From Rapana venosa (Eukaryota > Mollusca > Gastropoda > Neogastropoda > Muricidae), in contig CM054155.1 of NCBI GenBank assembly GCA_028751875.1, positions 867,365 to 931,364 on the forward strand: a DNA stretch of 64,000 bases, in the 5' to 3' direction. The notes beneath the pieces were generated by a model, which worked only from the letters and a program-made list of their open reading frames with translations, was not told the DNA's origin and did no database searches. Below, piece after piece: positions 54,035 through 64,000 of the stretch; within the stretch, counting starts at the first letter, position 1, and every line of letters begins with the position of its first letter. A program made the translations under genes and the position numbers.

Positions 54035-56930
54035 ACAGGATTGGCGTGGTGTGACAACATTGGCGTGGTGGGGTGTGACAGCATTGGCGTGGTGTGACGG
54101 CATTTGCGTGGTGTGGTGTGACAGCATTGATGTGGTGTGACAACATTGGCGTGATGGGGTGTGACAGCATTGGCGTGGGTGACAGCATTGGCGTGGTGTG
54201 GTGCGACAGCATTGGCGTGGTGTGACAGCATTGGCGTGGTGTGACAGCATTGGCGTGGTGTGACAGCATTGGTGTGGCGTAACAGCATTGATGGGGTGTG
54301 ACAGCATTGGTGTGGCGTAACAGCATTGATGGGGTGTGAAAGCATTGGTGTGGTGGGGTGTGACAGCATTGGCGTGGTGTGGCAGCATGGACGTGGTGTG
54401 ACAGCATTGGCGTGGCGTGACAGCATTGGCGTGGTTGGGTGTGACAGCATTGGTGTGACGCAACAGCATTTGTGTGACGTAACAGCATTGATGGGGTGTG
54501 AAAGCATTGGCGTGGTGGGGTGTGACAGCATTGGTGTGGCGTGACAGCATTTGTGTTGCGTGGTGTGACAGCATTGGCGTGGTGTGACAGCATTTCCGTG
54601 GCGTGGCGTGACAGCATTTGCGTGATGTGACAGCATTGGCGTGGTGTGACAGTATTTGCGTGGCGTGGTGTGACAGCATTGGCGTGGGTGGGTGACAGCA
54701 CTGGTGTGGGTGACAACTGTGACGCACGTGGTGTAGTGGGGTGACAGCATGTTGGTGTGGGGTGGACAGCACTGTTGGCGTGGTGTGACAGCACTTGGGT
54801 GGTGGGTGTGACAGCATGCTGTGGTGTGGTGTGACAGCATGTGGGTGGGTGGCGCATGACTTTGTGGTGTGGCAGCATGACTGTGGGGTGTGACAGCATT
54901 GACGTGGTGGTGTGACATGCTGACTGTGGTGTGGTGTGACAGCATGATGCTGTGGTGTGATGTGACAGCATATGTGGTGTGGTGTGGTGTGGTGATGAGC
55001 ATTGTGGTGTGTGTGACAGCATATGGTGTGGTGTGTGACAGCATGGATGTGCGTTGTGTGCTGATGTGTGCGGTGTGACAGCAATCGGTGGGCGGTTGTG
55101 CAGCAGATTGTGGTGGTGACAGCATGCTGTGCGTGGTGTGACAGCATTGACGTGGTTTTTGACAACGTGGGTGTGGTTGACAGCATGCTGTGGTGTGGTA
55201 GTGACAGCATGGTGTGGTGTGGTGGACAGCATGCGTGGTGTGACACGTGTGGTGTGTGTGTGACAGTTTGGGGTGCGAGACAAATCGGTGTGGCGTTGTG
55301 ACAGCATTTCGTGGGGTACACGGGGGTTGGTTGGGACAGTTTTAGTGGGTTTCAAACGGGGTGGGTGGTCCACAATGGGGTTTGTGCATTGTTGAGGGCA
55401 GCACTGGTGGGGGGGGTGGCAGAATTTGGGGGGTGGGGTTAAAGAATGTGGGGTGATTTTCACAATTGGTGTGTGTAAGACTGTGGGTGTCAGCTGGGTG
55501 TGGGTGACAGCATGTGTGTGTGTTCAAAAGTGGTCCATGTGTGTTCAAAAACTGGGGGGGTGTGGTGTGACAGCATGGTGGGGTGGGGTTACGCAGGTGT
55601 GGTGGGGGGACAGCAAAGTTTGGGGGGTGTGACAGCACTGGGGGGTGGGTGTGACAGCAACTGGTGTGTGGGGTGCAGCATGGTGTGTGTGGGTGACAGA
55701 CTGGTGTGGTGGGTTGACAGCAAAATTTTGGGGTGGTGGCACAGACTTGGTGGGTTTGACAGCAGCTGGTGTGGGGGGACACATCCGTGGTGGGTGTGAC
55801 AGCAGAGTGGGTGACAGCATGACTGTGGTGTGACACATACTGTGGGGGTGGACAGAACTGTGGGGGGGTTAAGCATGGCTGTGGGGTGGTGGACAGCATA
55901 CGTGGTGTGGGGTGACAGCATGACTGGGTGGGGGTGAAAAGCATGACGTGGTGTGGTGTGACAGCATGACTGTGGTGTGGTGTTTCGTAAAGCATGGGCG
56001 TGGTGTTTTGGGGTTACCAAGCCGGGGTGGGTGTTGACGCATGCCCGTGGTTTGGGGGACAGCTGCCGTGGTGTGGTTTTTGGGCAGCTCTTTTTGGGGG
56101 GTTTTGACAACTACTGGGGTGGTTTTGGCAAGGGATGATTTTTGGGGGTGATGTGACACTCGGGGTGGGTGGGGTAAACATCCATTTTGGGGCACCCCAT
56201 GACTGCGGTGTAATTTTGAAGCTCTGGGTGGGTGGTGTGGGCAGCAACCAAATGTGGGGTTTTGTGACAGGAATTTGGGGTGGGGGTGGGACATGTACAG
56301 CATTGGTTTTGGGTTTTGGGGGTTGACAAAAACTGGTTTGGGGACCCAAAACTGGTGTGAAAATGGGTTGGGGGACAACACTTGGGTTTTGAAAGTGGTG
56401 GACACTGGGGTGGTGTTTCTTTTAAGCATTGGGGTTTTTGTATGACAACATGGTGTGGTTTTGGTTTTTTGACAACACTGGTGTGGTGTGGGTTTTTATG
56501 ACAGCATTGGGGTGGGAAGACACACTGGTTTTGGTTTTTGGGTGTTTTTTTTTTACAGGTTTTGTGTGGTTTTGACAGCATGGTGTGGTTTTGGGTGACA
56601 ACACTGGGGGGTGTTTTCATGTACAGCATTGGTGTGGTATGACGGGATGGTGTTTGGGGTTACATTATAACATTGTGGGGGTGTGACAGCACTTGTGTGG
56701 TGGGACAAACACTGGGGTTTGGGGGTTTCATGTTAAAAACAGGGGTGGTGTGACAGCTCTGGGGGGTGTGGGTTACTTGTAAACATTTGTTGGGGGGCAG
56801 ATTGGTGTGGTGTGGTTGACAATATGGGGGGTGTGTTTTTACATGTCCCGCATGGTGTGGTGTTACAACACTTTGGGGTGGTGTGGTGTGAAAAGCATGG
56901 GGTGGTGTTGTGGTTTCCTTTTAAAAGCAA
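54035..56930. repeat. 19-mer minisatellite of intron K-L
   Basis: The unit is GACAGCATTGGCGTGGTGT. It is clean from 54035 to about 54650. After that it is increasingly distorted by gains of G and T and loss of bases, up to about 56930. The minus strand has no stops in the clean part, so frames of over 400 codons arise. They are artefacts of the repeat. Confidence 0.93.
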
Positions 56931-57340
56931 TGGTTTTGGAATTTTTTGAAAGGCCGGTTTGTGTGAAAACATTTGGTTTTGGTGTTAAAAATTTACCACA
57001 CCCTTTGGTTGTTTTTTGTGACAACAATTTGGTTTTGTGTTCTTTTTACAAAATTGGTTTTTTGTTTTTGCCCGATTATGTTTTTCCGGTTCAGGTTTTT
57101 GGAAAACATTGGTATGGGTTTTGGGGGGAACATTTGGGGGGGGTGTGGGGTTTTGTGAAAATTGGGTTTGTTTGTTTTTGTGAAAAACATTTTTGCGGGG
57201 TTTTTAAAAAAGGGAATGACTTGTGCCGGTTGCTTGTTCTTTTTTGTTAAAAAATTGTGTTCTTTTTTGGTTTTGTGTTGCTTTGGGCAACATTGGGGGA
57301 CCGGGGGTTTTTTGGGTTTCTGTTTTGCTTTTTAAACCAT
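56931..57340. other. G/T-rich low-quality stretch
   Basis: Long T and G homopolymers with faint traces of ACATTGG. It is probably badly sequenced minisatellite joining the 19-mer and 28-mer arrays. Confidence 0.6.
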
Positions 57341-58741
57341 TGGCCCGCTTGTTGCGTGTTGCTGTGGGGCAACATTGGGACTGCTGGTTGCTGTGACAAC
57401 ATTGGGAATGCTGTGTTTGCTGTGTTGCTGTGACAACATTGGTACTGCTGTGTTGCTGTGTTGCTGTGACAACATTGGTACTGCTGTGTTGCTGTGACAA
57501 CATTGGTACTGCTGTGTTGCTGTGTTGCTGTGACAACATTGGTACTGCTGTGTTGCTTGTGGTGACAACATTGGTACTGCTGTGTTGCTGTGTTGCTGTG
57601 ACAACATTGGTACTGCTAGTTGCTGTGTTGCTGTGACAACATTGGTACTGCTGTGTTGCTGTGTTGCTGTGACAACATTGGTACTGCTGTGTTGCTGTGA
57701 CAACATTGGTACTGCTTTGTGTTTGCTGTGACAACATTGGTACTGCTGTGTTGCTGTGACAACATTGGTACTGCTGTGTTGCTGTGACAACATTGGTACT
57801 GCTGTGTTGTTGCTGTGACAACATTGGTACTGCTGTGTTGCTGTGACAACATTGGTACTGCTGTGTTGCTGTGTTGCTGTGACAACATTGGTACTGCTGT
57901 GTTGCTGTGTTGCTGTGACAACATTGGTACTGCTGTGTTGCTGTGACAACATTGGTATGCTGTGTTGCTGTGCTTGCGGGTGACAACATTGGGTCGGGGC
58001 TGTGTTGCTGTGAAAAACATTGGTACTGCTTGTTGCGTGTTTGCTGTGTTGCGTGACAACTTGGTACTGCTGTGTTGCTGTTGCTGACAACTTGGTATGC
58101 TGTGTTGCTGTTGTTTGTGTTGCTGTGACACATTGGTATGCTGTGTTGCTGTGTTGCTGTGACAACATTGGTACTGCTGTGTTGCTGTGACAACATTGGT
58201 ACTGCTGTGTTGCTGTGTTGCGGTGACAACATTGGTACTGCTGTGTTGCTGTGACAACATTGGTACTGCTGTGTTGCTGTGACAACATTGGTACTGCTGT
58301 GTTGCTGTGACAACATTGGTATGCGGGGCTTGTTGTGTGGGACAACTTTGGTATCTGTGTTGCTGTGTGCTGTGTTGCTGTGACAACATTGGTACTGCTG
58401 TGTTGCGTGACAACATTGGTACTGCTTGTTTTGTGAAAAACATGGTACTGCTATGTTCTTGTGACAACATTGTACTGCTGTGTTGCTGTGTTGCTGTGAC
58501 AACATTGGTACTGCTGTGTTGCTGTGACAACATTGGTACTGCTGTGTTGCTGTGACAACATTGGTACTGCTGTGTTGCTGTGACAACATTGGTACTGCTG
58601 TGTTGCTGTGACAACATTGGTACTGCTGTGTTGCTGTGACAACATTGGTACGCTGTGTTGCTGTGTTGCTGTGACAACATTGGCACTGCTGTGTTGCTGT
58701 GTTGCTGTGACAACATTGGCACTGCTGTGCTGCTGTGTGTG
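57341..58741. repeat. 28-mer minisatellite of intron K-L, abutting the exon L acceptor
   Basis: The unit is ACAACATTGGTACTGCTGTG plus TTGCTGTG, with optional extra TTGCTGTG steps. The last unit merges into CTGCTGTGTGTGCAG, the acceptor of exon L. On the minus strand all three frames are open for hundreds of codons, which again is not coding. Confidence 0.95.
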
Positions 58742-58744
58742 CAG

Positions 58745-58949
58745 ATGTGTGGGAGAACTCGTGCAATGAACTGCAGCGCATGCTGATTGTCCGCTCCCTG
58801 CGGCCTGACCGCGTGTCCTTCTGTGTGACAGCCTTCATCACCAACAACCTGGGCTCCAGCTTTGTGGAGCCCCCCGTGCTCAGCATGAACCAGGTGGTGG
58901 AGGACTCCACCTGCCGCTTCCCTCTCATCTTTGTTTTTCCCCGGGGGTG
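58745..58949 (+). CDS. DNAH2: Dynein exon L: AAA6 core
   Basis: The exon reads VWENSCNELQRMLIVRSLRP, then DRVSFCVTAFITNNLGSSFV and EPPVLSMNQVVEDSTCRFPL with IFV. The WE--CNE-Q-MLIVRSLR-DRV-FCVT-FI--NLG--F-EPPVL block is the centre of dynein AAA6. The end should be LSPGV. A run of five T bases at 58934-58938 seems to lack one T, which shifts CCGGGGGTG out of frame. Repairing this by one base lets exon L join DPTG of exon M, with donor GTGCAT at 58950. The 28-mer minisatellite runs up to the acceptor TGTGTGCAG. A homopolymer error is the best explanation of the shift. Confidence 0.92.
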
Positions 58950-59265
58950 GTGCATATGCTTGCTGCTCTACACGCACACACGCATGCACACACCACACCA
59001 CCACCACCCACCACCCCCAAACCACGCACGCACGCGCAGGCGCGCACTTATGATTGAAATAGTTTCAAGATGCACAGGTAAGCTACAAAGTATTTGTGTT
59101 GGGGACCATTATGCCTGGTTTGCTCGTTTTCGGGGTTTTTTCCAACTTGTTCAATTTTGATTGTCTTCAAAATTCCCACGTACATTTTCAACTTTAGAAT
59201 GCTCAGTGAGAAGTACCTGCAGCACCAGTAAGGTCGTTACGTCTTCTTTGTGGACTCTTAAGGAG
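58950..59265. other. Intron L-M start with CA-rich stretch
   Basis: CACACACGCATGCACACACC and CACCACCACCCACCACCCCC lie at 58973-59020. The rest is featureless. Confidence 0.6.
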
Positions 59266-59520
59266 GTGATCGCCAGACTTTGGCAGACACTTTTGTGGGG
59301 AACCATGAAGCTGGATAATATCAACGCCAACCTGATCAGAACCATATAATGCCTCTGTGACAAGGCAACCAGTGCAGTCAACTACTACATAGGACAATGG
59401 TTCTGAACCGTAATTGGAGTACATCAAGGATTGCTGCTCTCTCCCACCCTCTTCAACATTTTCTTGGAGGGAATAATGGCTGGCGCACTTAAAAACTATG
59501 AGGAAAAAGCCAGCACTGGA
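59266..59520 (+). mobile_element. RTE-like LINE reverse transcriptase fragment
   Basis: LLWGTMKLDNINANLIRTI is followed by a stop, CLCDKATSAVNYYIGQWF and then IGVHQGLLLSPTLFNIFLEG with IMAGALKNYEEKASTGRS. This is the RT stretch from the conserved LW--M---NI-A-LI--I to GV-QG-LLSPTLFNIFLE. It is truncated on both sides and lacks the FADD motif. 59521-59784 holds nothing I recognise. Confidence 0.85.
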
Positions 59521-59784
59521 CGCAGTACAATTGTCTTCTTGTAAGGTCTTTTATGAGCACTAAATGTATGTTGCACTCGAAAGTTATCCGTTGTCTTGTC
59601 TTAAAGACTAACACACAGACCACCATTCGTGGTCTTGTTTATGTGAGTTCCTTTAGACGTTTTTAAAGGCAGGTTGTTAACGGAATCAGACCTTTCTAGA
59701 TGTGTGGTCCCCACTAGACCAAGGGTCACCGTCATGGATAATTGTCATCAAATAAGCCCCACGGCTCGTGCATGCAGCGTGCGT

Positions 59785-59813
59785 GCGTGTGTGTGTGTTG
59801 TGTGTTGTGTGTG

Positions 59814-59861
<48 letters not shown>
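59785..59861 (+). promoter_or_regulatory. UG-repeat 3' splice region of exon M
   Basis: GTGTGTTGTGTGTTGTGTGT passes into about 20 pure GT units ending in GTAG at 59861. No pyrimidine tract is present. Confidence 0.85.
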
Positions 59862-59983
59862 GACCCGACAGGCAGCCTGATGCAGCTAGCGGAGACCAAG
59901 GGGTATGGCAGTCGATTCCACGCCCTGTCTCTGGGGCAGGGCCAAGCCCTATCGCCACCAAAAACCTCTGGCGGGTTAAGGAC
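59862..59983 (+). CDS. DNAH2: Dynein exon M: AAA6 end (degenerate P-loop region and LGQGQ motif)
   Basis: The exon opens with DPTGSLMQLAETKGYGSRFH and ALSLGQGQ. It then continues, one base out of frame, as IAT, K and VKD. The family has SPGVDPT-SL-QLAE and F-ALSLGQGQAPIA-K here. A CCC at 59947-59949 should be CCCC, so this is another homopolymer-type loss. The acceptor GTAG at 59858-59861 sits at the end of a pure GT repeat of about 40 bases. The likely donor is GTTAGT at 59984. The gene must continue past the window, because the HWVFLANCHL-type region and the C-terminal domain are not seen before 64000. Confidence 0.88.
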
Positions 59984-60044
59984 GTTAGTCGTCTGTTTCG
60001 TCTGCTGTCTTGTGGGGTGTTCTGTCCAGTGAAACCCGGGCATT

Positions 60045-63000
60045 TAGTAATTAAATTTGGTGGGCTGGGGGAAGCTGTGTTATCTTGGGGGTAAAGGGGG
60101 GAAAAAGTTATCTTTGGGGTGGGGGAGGCTAGTTTTTTGGTGGTGGGGGAACTAGTTATCTTGGGGGGGTGGGGTAAGCTTATATCTTGGAGTGGGTAAG
60201 CTAGTTTTCTTTGGGGGGATGTGGAAGCTTGTTTCATGGGGGGCTGGTAATGCTACCTGCATCTTGGGGGGCTGGGTAAGCTAGCTATCTTGGGGGGGGC
60301 TGGGGGTAAGCTAGTTATCTTTTGGGCTGGGGTAAGCAGATATCTTGGTGGGGTGGGGGAAGCTAAATATTATCTTGACGGGATGGGGGAAGCTAATTAC
60401 TTGGTAGGGTGGGGTAAGCTATTTCTTGGGGGGCTTGGGGGACGTAGTTATCTTTGGGGGTGGGGTAAGACTACTTTGGGGGGCTGGGGTTAGCTAGTAG
60501 TTATCTTGGGGGCTGGGGGGAAAAATAATGTTATCTTGGGGGGTGGGTAAGCTAGCTACTTGGTGGGGGGGGTAAGCTAGCTATCTTTTGGGGTTTTTGG
60601 GGTGGGGTAAGCTAGTATCTTGGTGGGCTGGGGGAAGTAGCTATCTTGGTGGGTGGGGGAAGCTGCTACTTGGGGGGCTGGGGTAAATAGTATTTGGGGG
60701 GCTGGGGGAAACTATTATCTTTGGGGGGCTTTGGGGGAAACTTTTTTCTTGGTAGGATAGGTAAACAGTTTTCTTTGGGTCGGTAATATAAATATTATCT
60801 TGGTGGGGGTTGGGTAAGCTTTATCTTGGGGGGTGGGGGAAGCTAGTTTTTTGGGGGGCTGGGTAAGTAGCTATCTTGGTGGGGGGGCTTTGGGGGCTGG
60901 GGGTTTTTTTTCTTGGGGCTGGGGTAACTAGCTATCTTTGGGGGGCTGGGTAAGAAATTTTTTTGGGGGTGGGTAACCCAGTTTTCTGGTGGGAGGGGAA
61001 ACAATTACTTTGGGGGGGTTAAATAACTTATCTTGGTGGGGTGGGTAAAAGGGGATTTGTGGGTGGGTAAGCTGTTTCTTGGGGGTTGGGGGAAAAATAG
61101 CTATCTTGTGCTTTTGGGTAAAGTAATTATCTTGGGGGCTGGGGGAATCAGTTCTTGGTGGCTTGGGAAGCTAGTTTTTCTTGGTGGGCTGGGGTAAGTA
61201 GTTTTCTTGGGGGCTGGGGTAAGTTTACATGTGGGCTGGGTAACTAGTTATCTTGGGGGTGGGGGAAGCTAAATTATTTTTGGTGGGGTGGGTAAGCTTG
61301 TTATCTTGGGGCTGGGTAAGCTAGTTATTTGGGGTGGGAAAGCTAGTTTTCTTGGGGCTGGGGTAACTATTTTCTTGGTGGGGTAAGTAGTATTTGGTGG
61401 GTGGGGGAAGCGCTTCTTTGGGGCTGGGGAAAAACTAATTTTTTGTGGGTGGGGGAAGCTATATTTTGGTGGGCTGGGGGTAGCTAACTAAATTATCTTT
61501 GGGCTGGGGAAAAATGTTATCTTGGGCTTGGAAGCTAATATCTTGGGGGCTGGGGAAGCAGATCTTGGTGGCTGGGGGAAATATTTTTCTTGTGGCTGGG
61601 GAACTAGTTCTTGGGGGCTGGGTAAGCTAGTTTCTTGGGGTGGGGGGCTAGTTATTTTTGTGGGTGGGGAAGCTTTTATCTGGTGGGGTGGGGAAAACTT
61701 TTTTTTTGGTTTTGGGGGGAACTAGTTTTTCTTTGGGGGGGTGGGTAGTATTATCTTGTGGGCTTGGGTAAACAGTAATCTTTTTGGTGGGAAAAAAACT
61801 GTTTTTGGTGGGTGGGGTAACTATTCTTGGTGGGGTGGGTAAGTATTTCTTGGGGGGCTGGGGTAAAACTGTTTTTTTTTTGGGCGGGGTAACTAACATC
61901 TGGGGGCTGGGTAAGTAGTATCTTGGGGTTGGGTAAGCAAATCCCGGTGGGCTGGGGCTACTATCTTGGTGGGCTTGGGGAAACTAATATCTTGTGGGTT
62001 GGGAACTAGTATCTGGTGGGCTGGGGGAAGCTAGTTATCTTTGTGAGTTTGGGGTAACTTTTCTTTGGGGGTGGGGTAAGGTTTTTCTTGGTGGGGTGGG
62101 TAAAAATTTTGGTGGCTGGGATACTTTTATTTGGGGGGCTGGGGGAAGCTAATTACTTTGTGGGTGGGGGAAAACTAGTTTTCTTTTGGGGGTAGTAGCT
62201 TTTGCATCTTGGTGGTGGGGATGACTATTTTGGGCTGGGAAAAAGCTATCTTGGTGGTGATTAAACTTCTATCTTGGTGGGCTGCGGTAGCTTTTCTAAG
62301 GGTTTTTTTTTCGCGGGTGGGGTAAGCTTGTTTTTTGGTGGGTGGGTAACTAGTTATCTTGGGGGGCTTTTTAAGCTCTAGTTTCTTGGGGGTGGGGGAA
62401 ATGTTTTTCTGGGGGGGTGGGTAAAAATATCTTGTGTGGGAAGCTGTTTTTTGGTGGGGTGGGGGGAACTAAAATCTTGTTCTGGGTAAGCTAGTTATCT
62501 TGGTGGGGGGTAACTAAATATCTTTGGGGTTGGGGGGGTTTTTTTAAAAAGGGTTAAATAAGTTATCTTGGTGGGCTGGGTAAGCTAACTATTTGGTAGT
62601 TGAGGTAAGAGTTATCTTTTGGGCTGGGGTAAACTATTATCTTGGGGGTTTGGTAAGCTGCTATCTTGGGTGGATAACTTTTATCTTGGTGGGGGGCCGG
62701 TAACGCTAATATCTTGGCGGGATGGGGGAGCTTTTATCAGGTGGGCTGGGGGAAGCAGTTATCTTGGTGGGGGTGTAAGCTAGCTAGTTTTCTGGGGGCG
62801 GGGAAAATTATTTGGGGGGGCTGGGTAAGCTAAAATATCTTGGTGTCTAGTAAGCTATTATCTTTGGGGGGCTGGGGGAAGCTAACTATCTTTACTAGTA
62901 AGAATTATCTTGGGGGCTGTGGTAAACTATTATCTTGTGGCTGGGGAAGCTAGGTAAGCTAGTATCTTGGTGGTGGGTAAGCTAGTTATCTTGGGGGGGG

Positions 63001-64000
63001 ATAAGCTATTATCTTGATGGGCTGTGGTAACACCTATTTTAAATTGGGGGGCTGGGGTAAGCAGCTATCTTTATGGGGTGGGTAAGTGTTATCTTGGTTT
63101 GGGGTTTTTTAAGAGTTTTCTTGGGGGCTGGGGTAATAGCTCTCTTGGTGGGGGGGAGTAAAGCTAGTTATCTTGATGGGCTGGGGGGAAACTACCTACT
63201 ATTTGGTGGGCTGGGGTAACTAGTTTCTTGGGGGGCTCTGGTAACTAACTTTTATCTTTGGGGGTGGGGTAAGCTGTTATCTTGGGGGGCTGGGGTAAGC
63301 TATTCTATCTTGGTGGGCTGGGTAGGTGCGCTATCTTGGTGGGCTGGGGGGAAAAATAGCACTTTTGGGGTAGGTAGTTCTTACTTAGTGGGCGGGGAAC
63401 TAGTAGTTACTGGCGGGATTGGGGAAAACTTGTTATCATGGTGGGGTGGGTAAGTAGTTATCTTTTTGGGGTGGGGGGAAACTGTTTCGGGGGGGCTGGT
63501 TTTAAGTAGTTATCTTTGGGGGGCTGGGGGGAAGCTACTATCTTGGGGGGCTGGGGTAAGCTTGTTATCATGGTGGGTTGGGGAAGCTATTCTTGGGGGC
63601 TGGTGGGAACTATCTAGTCTTGTGGGCTGGGGGAAGCTAGCTACTTGTGGGCTGGGTAAGTAACTATCTTGTGTCTGAGGTAACTGTTAATTTTGGGGGG
63701 CTGGGGGAAGCTTATTGGGGCTGGGGGAATAGTTTTCTTGGGGGGCTGGGTAAGCAGTTTTTGGTGGCTGGGTAAGCAGTTATCTTTTTGGGGTGGGGGA
63801 AACTACCTGTTTCTTTTTGGGCTGGGGGAAGAAATATCTTTTGGGGGGTGGGGGTAAGTAGTATCTTGGGGGCTGGGGAAGCTAGCTATCTTGGTGGGCT
63901 GGGGTAAGCTAGCTATCTTGGTGGGCGGGGGTAAGCTAGCTATCTTGGTGGGCTGGGGTAAGCTAGCTATCTTGGTGGGCTGAGTAAGCTAGCTATCTTG
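60045..64000. repeat. 27-mer minisatellite of the intron after exon M
   Basis: The unit is CTAGCTATCTTGGTGGGCTG plus GGGTAAG, which would give some 140 copies over nearly 4 kb. The last 150 bases are nearly perfect. Most of the rest has indels and swollen G and T runs. Every intact unit carries GGGTAAG, a good match to a 5' splice donor on the sense strand. The array leaves the window. Confidence 0.95.

Larger units (their letters stand above)
7982..59983 (+). other. DNAH2: Span of the partial DNAH2-like axonemal dynein heavy chain gene (13 exons seen)
   Basis: Thirteen plus-strand exons (named A to M below) read in order as one dynein heavy chain, from the stalk tip through AAA5 and AAA6. 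Exon ends C/D, D/E, E/F, F/G, G/H, H/I and I/J have matching phases 0, 0, 1, 1, 2, 0 and 2, so they splice into one frame. The product is a motor subunit of ciliary and flagellar inner arms that hydrolyses ATP in its AAA ring and walks on microtubules. Assignment to DNAH2 rests on recalled family sequence, notably the EYNTNFRFYITT, GIVVRKERP, TEQLATSETTEI and SFVEPPVL stretches. Other DNAH paralogues differ in these places. The N-terminal tail, linker and AAA1-4 lie upstream of the window and the C-terminus lies beyond 64000. Intron sizes run from about 0.4 to 12.9 kb. Confidence 0.85.

Noticed and set aside
53768..55463. Open frames of about 415-517 codons rich in C, H, T and P on the minus strand
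   Set aside because: They are products of the 19-base array. The period cycles through all three frames, and codon content follows the unit, not a protein family.
57204..59025. Open frames of 337-583 codons (TNVVTATQQYQCCHS type) on the minus strand
   Set aside because: They arise from the 28-base minisatellite, whose minus strand lacks stops in all frames. They also run across dynein exon L in antisense.
7982..59983. A processed or dead dynein pseudogene
   Set aside because: Introns are present, phases match, and exons C to I are intact. The breaks cluster in ragged sequence and look like homopolymer errors.

Overview
The window looks like animal nuclear DNA, most probably from a marine mollusc (a gastropod is my best guess). 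The basis is spliced exons with GT/AG borders, long introns full of tandem repeats, tRNA-headed SINEs with the molluscan-type core TCGGATGAGACGATAAACCG, and several clades of non-LTR retrotransposon. I found no prokaryotic gene organisation, tRNA gene, CRISPR array or free-standing rRNA gene.

The only host gene I can support is one axonemal dynein heavy chain on the plus strand. Thirteen exons lie between 7982 and 59983. In order they encode the end of the microtubule-binding stalk, its return coiled coil, AAA5, AAA6 and the start of the C-terminal region. The protein best fits DNAH2, the heavy chain of inner-arm dynein I1/f. Both ends of the gene lie outside the window. Exon phases agree across the seven clean central exons. 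Exons in 7982-14315 and 49000-59983 carry single-base frame breaks, and they lie in patches where neighbouring tandem repeats are also ragged. This points to unpolished assembly rather than a dead gene.

Layout: 1-7980 holds a 4.15 kb duplication copy, a 3.4 kb C-depleted TAG-dense tract and fragments of mobile elements. 7982-14315 holds the stalk exons with a CT tract and a 20-mer array between them. 14316-27182 is one huge intron with a 47-mer array, an L1-like LINE, the second duplication copy and a 21-mer array split by a LINE and two SINEs. 27183-42904 holds the clean exons C to I separated by LINEs, SINEs and private minisatellites, one of which is a CRE-palindrome array. 42905-59983 holds exons I to M with an RTE-like LINE and noisy minisatellites. 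59984-64000 is an intron made almost wholly of a 27-mer.

The most striking features are these. Nearly every dynein intron has its own minisatellite, often running up to the splice acceptor. Several acceptors sit behind long UG repeats instead of a pyrimidine tract. One array carries about 25 TGACGTCA palindromes. The TAG tract has almost no cytosine outside CpG. A SINE family appears to fuse a tRNA-like head to a 5S rRNA-like segment.
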